64,000 bases of DNA from positions 1 to 64,000 of the forward strand of contig NZ_JBHFEI010000011.1 of NCBI RefSeq assembly GCF_041928815.1. The letters run 5' to 3'. Source of the stretch: JBHFEI01 sp041928815 (GTDB lineage Bacteria > Pseudomonadota > Alphaproteobacteria > Rhizobiales > Rhizobiaceae). Below are positions 56,710 through 64,000 of the stretch, one piece after another. Every line of letters starts with the position of its first letter. Within the stretch, counting starts at the first letter, position 1. Both the position numbers and the translations under genes were made by a program. The notes beneath the pieces are model-generated. The model was not told where the DNA came from. It saw only the letters and a program-made list of their open reading frames with translations, and did no database searches.

Positions 56710-58989
56710 ATGGCGAGGAACGTGCATTATGTCGGCATCCGGTTCTCGTATACGATCGCCGAAGTTCCCCTTGTTGGCGGCACCTATATCTTCGAGGAAC
56801 CCACGACACGCCTCATCGACACTCTCAACGCGACGGGGTTGGGTGACGACGTCCTGAACCAAATTCGGTCTTTCGTCTCAGAGAGGCTCACAACCGTCAA
56901 TTTGGTGGATTCAAGTGCCGATATCGGTATCTGGGAGCTTGTTGATGCGGAAAGCCAAGTCTACGGGTTCACCACTCAGGGCCTGCGTGTGCCCGTTCGG
57001 CATGGACGCCTCGAGATCGTGACGCTTGATGCAGCCTCCCCTTTCGATCTCGAAAGCAGGGCGCAGCAATACGAGGAAATCTCGGTACTTGACGATTTCG
57101 TAGGCAGAGAGGGAAGGGCCCGCTTTCACACCTATGAGTACCTCAACAAGTTCGTCGCCCCTCTGTTCACCTCCGCCTCCGACACCGTCGATTTCAACAC
57201 GTTCACGACGGCCGACGCCGCCCTCGGGCTCGGCGACCATGCCTTTACGGGGGATGACACGGTCGTTCTTCCCTCGCGCGCCAAGGCGATCGAGATCGGA
57301 TACGCCTACGCGGCCTTCGACGGTGGCATCGGCAACGACACCATCACCGGAGGGGATCTGGGGGAGATGATCTATGGCGGCTTCGGCGAGGACCGTCTGT
57401 CGGGAGCGGGCGGGGACGATACCCTCTATGCCGGCGATGCGCGGTTCTTCTTCGTCTCGCCCGACGACTCCGTCAACTGGCTTGACGGTGGCGCTGGCAA
57501 TGACACCCTCATCGCCGTCACGTCCCAAAGGCAGATTCAGGACAAACTGACAGGCGGATCGGGCCGGGATACCTTCTACGTCGACGGACGCGACTATATC
57601 ACGGATTTCGAGGTCGGGGAGACAGCGCATCTCTTCGGTGGCTCGTCGGTCGACAGGGCCATCATCTATACCGAGGCCGACTTTACGACGATCAGCTTCT
57701 TCAGCGATACGTTGAACAGGCTTGAAGCCCGCATCGCATTCGAAGGCCGCATCGATCCTGACGATTTTTCCATAACCTTCTCGAACGTTTTTGGCGGAGC
57801 GCCATCCGCCTCGATTACCTATTCGCCCAATGCCGAAGCCAGGGCGAGCCGCGCTCTCGAGGCGTTCTCGAAGAAACTGATCGACACATTCAACCTGCTG
57901 AAACCTGCCCTGGAATACGGTGCAGGCGAACTGTTCTCCAAAATCTACAAGAAGGCCCTGGAAAAATCCGCCGATGCGCTGAAAAAGAAAATCGTCAAAG
58001 CGATACTTGAAAACAGTGAAAAGCACATCGGAGAGGCAACGGCAAAAGCTTTTACTGACATGGCGGACAAGGCGTGCCAGAAAATCCTCAAAAACATGCT
58101 GAAGAAAAATGTCGATGAACAGCAAAAAATTCTGGACGCAAAGGATCTTATGCAGATATTTGTCGAGGTTTTACATCCCTTCGCTGGAAAATCTCTCAAG
58201 CTCAGCGAGGTTGTGATTAAAACCGGATTTGAATTCGCGATCCAGAATATCGACAAAGATTTCGATAGCAAATTTCTTCGCGCCCCCGACACCCGCGAGA
58301 TCATCCGGCCCAAGGACAACGTCACCTTCAAGAACAACAGCTTCGAGACCTCCGACACCAAATACGGCTATGTCGGCACCAAGACGGGGCTCGATGCCTA
58401 CAAGGCGAGCGCGACGAAGAAGGATGCGCTGATCTCCGGCGTCGACGTCGATCGCGGCCCGGCGGGCGTCGACACGATCAGGCTCGCCGACATTCCGGCC
58501 GCTGGCGGCACCGGACAGAAGAGCGCCGCCGCGCCGCCGCCGACGCTGCTCGTCGGCAACGGCCTTTCCAACACGCTGACCGGCAACCGCCACGACAACA
58601 CGATCTCGGGCAAGCAGGGCAACGACGTGCTGACGGGCGGCGCCGGAAAGGACAGCTTCGTCTTCGACACGGCCCTGCGCCGCAACGTCGACACGATCAC
58701 CGACTTCAGCGTGCGCGACGACACGATCCTGCTCGACGACGACATCTTCAGGGCGCTGCCCAAGGTGCCCGCCTCGGACAAGGACGGGACGATCGCGCTG
58801 CCGAAATCCGCCTTCGTCGCCAATGCGACCGGCAGGGCCGAGGATCGCGACGACCGGATCGTCTACAACCGCAAGGACGGAACGCTCTCCTACGACGCCG
58901 ACGGGACCGGCGCGACGACGCCGATCGTCTTTGCGCAGATCGGCGAGGGACTGCGGCTGACGGCGGCCGACTTCCTCGTCATCGCCTGA
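56710..58989 (+). CDS. RTX secreted protein with an internal helical domain
   Basis: A 759-residue protein lacking an N-terminal signal. The order of parts is an unrecognised N-terminal region (1-175), an RTX block (about 205-300; GGIGNDTITGG, GGAGNDTLIAV), a Lys-rich helical domain (about 375-515; SADALKKKIVKAILENSE), a second RTX block (about 617-650; GKQGNDVLTGGAGKDSF) and a serralysin-like C-terminus for type I secretion. The helical part is encoded by AT-richer DNA than the C-terminal third, suggesting a mosaic origin. Long amphipathic helices flanked by RTX blocks could be pore-forming or adhesive; this is inference. Confidence 0.82.
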   Translation: MARNVHYVGIRFSYTIAEVPLVGGTYIFEEPTTRLIDTLNATGLGDDVLNQIRSFVSERLTTVNLVDSSADIGIWELVDAESQVYGFTTQGLRVPVRHGRLEIVTLDAASPFDLESRAQQYEEISVLDDFVGREGRARFHTYEYLNKFVAPLFTSASDTVDFNTFTTADAALGLGDHAFTGDDTVVLPSRAKAIEIGYAYAAFDGGIGNDTITGGDLGEMIYGGFGEDRLSGAGGDDTLYAGDARFFFVSPDDSVNWLDGGAGNDTLIAVTSQRQIQDKLTGGSGRDTFYVDGRDYITDFEVGETAHLFGGSSVDRAIIYTEADFTTISFFSDTLNRLEARIAFEGRIDPDDFSITFSNVFGGAPSASITYSPNAEARASRALEAFSKKLIDTFNLLKPALEYGAGELFSKIYKKALEKSADALKKKIVKAILENSEKHIGEATAKAFTDMADKACQKILKNMLKKNVDEQQKILDAKDLMQIFVEVLHPFAGKSLKLSEVVIKTGFEFAIQNIDKDFDSKFLRAPDTREIIRPKDNVTFKNNSFETSDTKYGYVGTKTGLDAYKASATKKDALISGVDVDRGPAGVDTIRLADIPAAGGTGQKSAAAPPPTLLVGNGLSNTLTGNRHDNTISGKQGNDVLTGGAGKDSFVFDTALRRNVDTITDFSVRDDTILLDDDIFRALPKVPASDKDGTIALPKSAFVANATGRAEDRDDRIVYNRKDGTLSYDADGTGATTPIVFAQIGEGLRLTAADFLVIA

Positions 58990-59075
58990 GCGCGGCACGG
59001 GCGTCGGCGGCTCGGTCGCCGCCCTTGCCCGACGCGCCGTCCTTCGGCAGGATGGCGTTGCGGGAGGGCGGGCGA

Positions 59076-60155
59076 ATGGAAGTCTCCAGGATCTACGAGG
59101 CGGCGGCGCTGCCGGAACTGTGGCCCGTGGTGCTCGACGCGATGACGCGGCGGACCGGCGCCTTTGGCTGCACGCTGATCACCGTCGACGAGGACATTCC
59201 GATCTGGATGTCCTCGCCGGACTGCGCCCCCACCTGCAACCGCTATCACCTCGACGGCTGGGCGGCGCGCAATCCGCGCGTCGACTATTCGATGCGCCAC
59301 CGGCCGCCGGGCTTCGTCCGCGACATCGACATCTTCTCGCGCGAGGAGATCGCGGCCATGCCGCTGATCCGCGATTTCTTCATTCCCGCCGGCGGCGGCT
59401 GGGGCGCGGGGCTGATGATCCCGATGCCGAGCGGCGAGACGCTGGTCTTTTCCGTCGACAAGGCGTGGAAGGACGGGCCGCTCACCGACGACGCCATGGC
59501 CTTCCTCGAGGAGATGCGGCCGCATCTGTCGCGCGCGGCGCTGCTGACGGCGAAACTGCGCTTCGAGCGCGCCCGCGCCGTGGTCGCCGGCTTCGACGTC
59601 GCAGGCATCCCGGCCGCGCTCATCCGCGCCGACGGCGGCGTGCTCGCCGCCAACGACCGCTTCCAGGCGCTCGACCCGCCCTTGCGCATCGGCGCGCGCG
59701 ACCGCCTGCATGTCGAGGCGGAAACGGTGCAGGCCCTGCTCACCAACGCGCTCCAGCGCCTCGTCGGGCGCGATTTCCGCATGCCGATGTCCTTCCCGCT
59801 GACCGGCGGCCGCGAGCCGATGGTGCTGCACCTGATCCCTTCGGCCGGCGAGGCGCGCGACCTCTTCGGCCATGCCGTCGCGCTGCTGCTCGTCAGCCTC
59901 GTCCGGGCGCGAAGCGCCCCCGACCGCACGCTGATCGCCGCCCTCTTCGACCTGACGCCAGGCGAGGCGCGGGTCGCCGGAGGCATTGCCGGCGGCCAGT
60001 CCCCGGCCGAGATCGCCACTCGTCACAATGTCTCGCGCGAGACCGTGCGCGCGCAGCTGCGCGCGATCTTCCGCAAGACCGGAACCACCAGCCAGGCCGC
60101 CCTCATCCGCCGCCTGCGCATCGATCTCGGCGATCCGACGGAGACGCAGGACTGA
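59076..60155 (+). CDS. LuxR-type helix-turn-helix transcriptional regulator
   Basis: A 359-residue regulator. The C-terminal HTH (about 295-350) reads FDLTPGEARVAGGIAGG, then IATRHNVSRETVRAQLRAIFRKTG, typical of LuxR/FixJ. The N-terminal two-thirds has no recognised autoinducer or receiver domain; it may be GAF/PAS-like (MIPMPSGETLVFSVD). Start 59076 follows GGGAGGGCGGG; an in-frame ATG at 59052 is possible. It lies between two RTX genes and ends 9 bases from the convergent one, so control of the RTX proteins is a reasonable guess. Confidence 0.85.
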   Translation: MEVSRIYEAAALPELWPVVLDAMTRRTGAFGCTLITVDEDIPIWMSSPDCAPTCNRYHLDGWAARNPRVDYSMRHRPPGFVRDIDIFSREEIAAMPLIRDFFIPAGGGWGAGLMIPMPSGETLVFSVDKAWKDGPLTDDAMAFLEEMRPHLSRAALLTAKLRFERARAVVAGFDVAGIPAALIRADGGVLAANDRFQALDPPLRIGARDRLHVEAETVQALLTNALQRLVGRDFRMPMSFPLTGGREPMVLHLIPSAGEARDLFGHAVALLLVSLVRARSAPDRTLIAALFDLTPGEARVAGGIAGGQSPAEIATRHNVSRETVRAQLRAIFRKTGTTSQAALIRRLRIDLGDPTETQD

Positions 60156-60164
60156 CGCCTCTCC

Positions 60165-63100
60165 TCAGATCAGGAGAATATCGCCTGCCGAAAGGGTGAT
60201 GGCAGTGGCGAAGCTGGCGATCTCGATCGCCTTGGCGCCCCCTTTGCCGTCGGCATCGAAGGAGAGGATCTGCAGGTCGGTATCGTAGAGGAACTGGGCG
60301 TAGGCCCGGTTTGCCGTGGCGCCGCTGCCGACGACGAACATGTGGGCGCCGAGCGGCCGGGCGCTCAGGTCCAGAGCGAAGCCGGAGGCGGAGATGGCGA
60401 CGCGGTCGCTGCCCTTGGTGAAGTCGACGATGGTGTCGCCGCCTTCCGCGCGTGAGCGGTAGAGAAAGGTGTCGGCGCCGTCGCCGCCCTCAAGGAGGTC
60501 GCGGCCGGCGCCGCCGGCGAGCGTGTCATTGCCGTTACCGCCCGAGAGCCTGTCGGCGCCGCCGAGACCGCGCAGGTAGTTGTTGCCGTCATTGCCGGTC
60601 ATCACGTTGGCGCCGCCATTGCCGACCGCGCCGACATGGGCGCGGCCGACGAGGATGAGGTTTTCCACCTGCAGCGGGATGGTCACCGCGCCGGTGGTGG
60701 AGATCGTGTCGATGCCGCCACCCGCTTCCTCGACGATGATGTCGCCGGCGGTGTAGCCATAGGTGTCATCGCCCTTGCCGCCGATCATCCGGTCGATGCC
60801 GTAACCGCCCTTGAGCAGGTCGTTGCCATCCCCGCCGGTCAGCGTGTCGTCGCCGTCGCCGCCGTTGAGGGTGTCGTCTCGCGCGCCTCCGTCGAGCCTG
60901 TCATTGCCGGCGCCGCCATCCAGACTATTGTTGGCGCTGTTGCCGGTGATGCTGTTGTTCAAGGCATTGCCGGCACCGGCCAGGGCTTTCGTGCCATCGA
61001 GAACGAGATTCTCGACATTGTCCACAAGGGTGAAATCGATCGTGCTGACGACGGTATCCGTGCCTTCTCCGGCAAGTTCGATGGTCTGAATGTCGGATCT
61101 GGTTATGCGATAGGTATCGTCGCCGGTTCCGCCCTCGAGACGGGCTCGAAAGACGGATGAGAGTGTGTCGTTACCGGCACCGCCGTAGAGATAATTTCCA
61201 GTAGCAAAGGAGCCACTGTTTCCAGATGTGGCGGCAAGGATGTCGTCGCCGTCATCGCCATACAGGGAGTTCAGTCCGTGGCTGCTGGTTATAATGTCTG
61301 AGCCCCCTCTGCCATGGACTTCAATTTCGCCGTATGGGTGGCCCCACAGGTCTATGACATTCGCCTGGTCGTTGCCCGAGGCGAATTGCCTTCTATCCTC
61401 GCCGCCCTGGATCACCAGATTTTCGACATGCTCGGGCAATGCTATGTCGGAACCGGTGACGATGGTGTCGATGCCGCTGTTTTCCCGTTCAGTGATGCGA
61501 TCCCCACGCTGCCAGTAATAGGTGTCGTCGCCGCTGCCGCCGATCAACAGATCCCTGCCCTCGAATCCCCAAAGCTGGTCGTTGCCCTTGCCCCCTTCCA
61601 GCCGGTCGTCACCGTCGCCACCATAGAGCGTGTCGTTCCCGATATTGCCGATGATACGGTTGTTGGAGGCATTGCCTTGGCCAGTGGCCGCCGCAGTCGT
61701 CATGAAGGTCAGGTTCTCGACATTCTCGGCAAGCTCGACAGTGTTCACATAGGCATGAACCGTGTCGATGCCGCCGTTCTCGTCTTCGCCGATAACCACA
61801 ATGGCGCCTGCGCCGATGATATAGGTGTCGTCACCGGCGCCACCGAACAGGTAGGCTGGCCCGCGCGCCTCAAGCGTGTCGTTGCCGCCCATGCCGTAGA
61901 GCGTCTTGATGCCGTTGCCTTCGGCGATGAGGATGTTGGCGGCATCATTGCCCGTTCCGGTGGTATCAGCGCCGCCGGTGAAAACCGGCCCACCCACCAG
62001 CGTCAGGTTTTCGACACCGATGCCAAGCGTGAAGCTGACCGACGAGACGACGCTGTCAATGCCGCCATTGGCCGCTTCGATCACCGTGTCGCCGGCATTG
62101 TCGACGAAATAGGTGTCGTCGCCGGCGCCGCCGATCATCCGGTCCTTGCCCGTTCCGCCATCGAGCCCGTCATTTCCGTTGCCGCCCGAAAGACGGTCGT
62201 CGCCGGCCCCTCCCTTCAGCACGTCGTCGCCATTGCCGCCGACGGCGGTATCGTCGAAGCGCGACAGCACCATCATGTCGATGCCTGCCGTGCCGGTCAG
62301 GTTGACGGCCGCGCCGGAAAAGCCGCGGATCGACACCTTGACGTCGCTCGTCCGGTCGGGTTCTCCGTCGGCGACCGCGACGAGACGCGCGGAATAGTCG
62401 CCGTCCGCCGCGTAGAGATGGTCGATCGCGACCGGCGTGCCCTCCGTTACGGGCGTGACCACCGTCACCGAACCATCGCCGGGAGTGAAGCGCACCTCGT
62501 CGCCGTCGGTCGCCGCCGTGAAACTCAGCCGCCTCTCCGGTGCGAGATCGAATTTCAGGCCACCCCCATTGTCCGAGAGCACATAGGTCCCATCGTCGGA
62601 AAAGCGCAGCGGCTGCCTGCCCATCGCCTGCGGCAGCCGGATCGTCTCGCCGGTGACGAGATCATGCACGAACAGCGTACGGTAGTCGGGTCCCCCCCAA
62701 TAGCCCATGCCGTAGATCACCTTGGTGCCGTCGCGGCTGACGACGGGATCGCGGAAATCGAGGGGGTACGAACCCTCTTCCACCCCCTTCGTGATCAATG
62801 TCACGACACCGGTCTCCATGTTCTTCACATAGATGTCGCGCCCGGAATTCGTGTCGCCGCCCGACACGGCCGTTCGCGACGAGAAGGCGACGATCGTGCC
62901 GTCGTCCGAAGCGGAAAGAGAGTAAGTGTCGACGCTGGTGTCCGGAACAATGTCGATGACCTCGCCGGTCCGCGTGTCGAAGAGGTAAGACCTGCCACGG
63001 TCGAAAATGTCATCGTAATAATCGGCGACGTAGAGGAAGCGCTCGTTCGCGGTGAAGCCAAGCGGGATGCCTTCGCGGGAACCGGGCACCTCGGTCACCT

Positions 63101-63260
63101 CGCCGGTGACGAGATCCTCGACGAACACCGCGTAACCAGTTTCAAGATCGCCGACGAAGGCACGCTTCGTCGCCGGCGGACGGGAGAGATCCCTGGCCGT
63201 CGCCGTCTCGACGCCGTCGACGGGCGCGGTGGTGCTGATCGAAAGCGTCGGGGCCGCCAC
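60165..63260 (-). CDS. Large RTX calcium-binding protein with N-terminal beta-propeller
   Basis: A 1031-residue secreted protein. GTG at 63260 is the best start, with GGGAGGA 5 bases upstream; longer readings run into the RepC coding region. Residues about 30-245 form WD40/TolB-like propeller blades (GYAVFVEDLVTGEVTEV, LSASDDGTIVAFSSRT, VVSRDGTKVIYG). A PKD-like segment follows (about 255-315). From 325 to the end there are many RTX nonapeptides (GGNGDDVLKGGAGDDRLSGG) and recurrent VENLTL/VENLVL units. The C-terminal DTIVDFTKGSDRVAIS and FSFDADGKGG-like ending fit type I secretion. A role in adhesion or biofilm is possible. Confidence 0.87.
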   Translation of the reverse strand: MAAPTLSISTTAPVDGVETATARDLSRPPATKRAFVGDLETGYAVFVEDLVTGEVTEVPGSREGIPLGFTANERFLYVADYYDDIFDRGRSYLFDTRTGEVIDIVPDTSVDTYSLSASDDGTIVAFSSRTAVSGGDTNSGRDIYVKNMETGVVTLITKGVEEGSYPLDFRDPVVSRDGTKVIYGMGYWGGPDYRTLFVHDLVTGETIRLPQAMGRQPLRFSDDGTYVLSDNGGGLKFDLAPERRLSFTAATDGDEVRFTPGDGSVTVVTPVTEGTPVAIDHLYAADGDYSARLVAVADGEPDRTSDVKVSIRGFSGAAVNLTGTAGIDMMVLSRFDDTAVGGNGDDVLKGGAGDDRLSGGNGNDGLDGGTGKDRMIGGAGDDTYFVDNAGDTVIEAANGGIDSVVSSVSFTLGIGVENLTLVGGPVFTGGADTTGTGNDAANILIAEGNGIKTLYGMGGNDTLEARGPAYLFGGAGDDTYIIGAGAIVVIGEDENGGIDTVHAYVNTVELAENVENLTFMTTAAATGQGNASNNRIIGNIGNDTLYGGDGDDRLEGGKGNDQLWGFEGRDLLIGGSGDDTYYWQRGDRITERENSGIDTIVTGSDIALPEHVENLVIQGGEDRRQFASGNDQANVIDLWGHPYGEIEVHGRGGSDIITSSHGLNSLYGDDGDDILAATSGNSGSFATGNYLYGGAGNDTLSSVFRARLEGGTGDDTYRITRSDIQTIELAGEGTDTVVSTIDFTLVDNVENLVLDGTKALAGAGNALNNSITGNSANNSLDGGAGNDRLDGGARDDTLNGGDGDDTLTGGDGNDLLKGGYGIDRMIGGKGDDTYGYTAGDIIVEEAGGGIDTISTTGAVTIPLQVENLILVGRAHVGAVGNGGANVMTGNDGNNYLRGLGGADRLSGGNGNDTLAGGAGRDLLEGGDGADTFLYRSRAEGGDTIVDFTKGSDRVAISASGFALDLSARPLGAHMFVVGSGATANRAYAQFLYDTDLQILSFDADGKGGAKAIEIASFATAITLSAGDILLI

Positions 63261-63345
63261 GAAAATCCTCCCTGAACATTGCCTAAAATACGCGCTGATC
63301 ATAGACGGGAAACCGCTTCGCCGCAAAGACGAGTGTCGCCTGCCC

Positions 63346-64000
63346 TCACCGCCGCCGCTCCAGCGCGTCGAGCATCGGATAGATGCTGAAGGCGGAGCGG
63401 GAGGCTTTTTCGGTGAGCCTGCGCAGATAGCCGCCCGGCGAGCGGATCGTCTCGGCGCGTTCCAGCATCGCCGCCACCACCACGGCCGCCGCGGCTGTGC
63501 CGAGCGCCGCCTTCGCCTTCGCCCAGGCATCCGGCGACACGCCGAGCATGGCGCGGACGAGATCGGCCGCCGCGATCAGATCGTTCCAGCTTGCGACGCC
63601 CTCGCGGGCATAGTCGACGATCGAGGGGCAGAGCCGCACCACCCGCGACAGGGAGAGCGCCATCTTGCGCTCCGGCGCCCAGGCGACGGCTTTGCCCTTT
63701 TCTATTTCTCGGCCGCTGGATTCAATAGCCTGTTGTGTCTTTGAATTCTGAATATGACGCTCGCCATGATGGTCATTGGCGCTCATTTCTTCATGGGAAA
63801 GACTTGAAAGATAGGCGTATTCCACATCGGCGCGCAGCCGCGCGAGATCGTCGCAGCGCTCCTGCACGCTGTTGATGCCGGCACGGGGACCAGGCGCATG
63901 GTTGAGCGCTGCGAACCGGACGGAAAGGCCCGGCCAGTCGCCGCTGCGTTCCTCCTCCAGGGCGGCGGCGATGATCTTGGCAATATCCCGCCGATGCAGG
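63346..64000 (-). CDS. repC: Plasmid replication initiator RepC, C-terminal part (runs off the window)
   Basis: The minus-strand frame stays open to the window edge and shows 217 residues plus a stop. Diagnostic RepC segments are RRDIAKIIAAALEEE near the left, the central MSANDHHGERHIQNSK, and the C-terminal VRLCPSIVDYAREGVASW, LIAAADLVRAMLGVSPDAW and RSPGGYLRRLTEKA with a final LDALERRR. RepC (about 400 residues) starts replication of repABC plasmids from an origin inside its own gene. repA, repB and the antisense RNA would lie beyond the window. The start is not visible. Confidence 0.9.
   Translation of the reverse strand, partial: LHRRDIAKIIAAALEEERSGDWPGLSVRFAALNHAPGPRAGINSVQERCDDLARLRADVEYAYLSSLSHEEMSANDHHGERHIQNSKTQQAIESSGREIEKGKAVAWAPERKMALSLSRVVRLCPSIVDYAREGVASWNDLIAAADLVRAMLGVSPDAWAKAKAALGTAAAAVVVAAMLERAETIRSPGGYLRRLTEKASRSAFSIYPMLDALERRR
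63691..63820. other. AT-rich stretch inside repC, candidate replication origin (oriV)
   Basis: In the middle of the visible repC coding sequence the base composition becomes markedly AT-rich (around 63700-63800), between GC-rich halves. In studied repABC plasmids oriV maps to such an AT-rich part of repC itself. The encoded linker (SANDHHGERHIQNSK and the following residues) is the usual place. The assignment is by analogy. Confidence 0.6.

Noticed and set aside
60165..62250. Regular short repeats that could suggest a CRISPR or tandem-repeat array
   Set aside because: They are codon-level repeats of RTX nonapeptides inside a coding frame, with no constant repeat/spacer pattern.
63261..63530. 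N-terminal extension of the large RTX protein to 63530
   Set aside because: Arg-rich sequence antisense in phase to nothing useful and overlapping repC; GTG at 63260 has a good ribosome-binding site.

Overview
The window is high-GC DNA from an alphaproteobacterium, most likely a member of the Rhizobiaceae. Three things support this. An eryABC/eryD erythritol locus is present. RIME-like palindromic repeats of rhizobial type lie between genes. The last 655 bases read on the minus strand as the C-terminal half of a RepC replication initiator, so the region probably sits beside the replication origin of a repABC megaplasmid or chromid. I cannot name the species from sequence alone.

About 48 kb is a polyol and carbohydrate-phosphate catabolic island. 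(1) At 368-9277, an RpiR/SIS regulator precedes a plus-strand operon: a CUT1 ABC importer (binding protein, two permeases, ATPase), a transglutaminase-like protein, an FGGY kinase and a VOC protein, closed by a strong intrinsic terminator. (2) At 9.4-12.4 kb lie a small uncertain ORF, an LVIVD beta-propeller protein and a GpsA-like dehydrogenase. (3) At 12420-23641, one long minus-strand operon encodes an sn-glycerol-1-phosphate dehydrogenase, a HAD phosphatase, GlpD, a second CUT1 importer, an SDR and a bifunctional class II aldolase/SDR. It diverges, across a palindromic operator region, from a SorC regulator and an FGGY kinase (23817-26392). (4) At 26.4-32.1 kb come a decayed VOC gene, paired repeats, a SugE/Gdx exporter behind a clear guanidine-II riboswitch, a PepSY/cytochrome b561/two-component module and an RTX protein. 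(5) At 32.3-48.3 kb come a second GlpD-like enzyme with its kinase and DeoR regulator, a CUT2 importer preceded by a DUF2291 protein, and eryA-eryB-eryC with eryD. An AT-rich, opposite-strand membrane-protein gene sits between eryC and eryD.

The right side (48.8-64 kb) holds a secreted phosphodiester-glycosidase-like protein, a cold-shock protein with a long leader, a small basic protein, and a translationally coupled signalling operon (giant hybrid kinase, CheR methyltransferase, HWE hybrid kinase). Two more RTX proteins flank a LuxR-type regulator, and repC follows.

The expected working scheme is that ABC importers bring in polyols, FGGY kinases phosphorylate them, and GlpD/EryB/G1PDH/GpsA-type dehydrogenases oxidise the phosphates to ketose phosphates. 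EryC or the aldolase then feeds central metabolism. RpiR, SorC and DeoR proteins presumably sense the pathway intermediates. Only the ery genes have a well-based substrate; the other substrates are not assigned.
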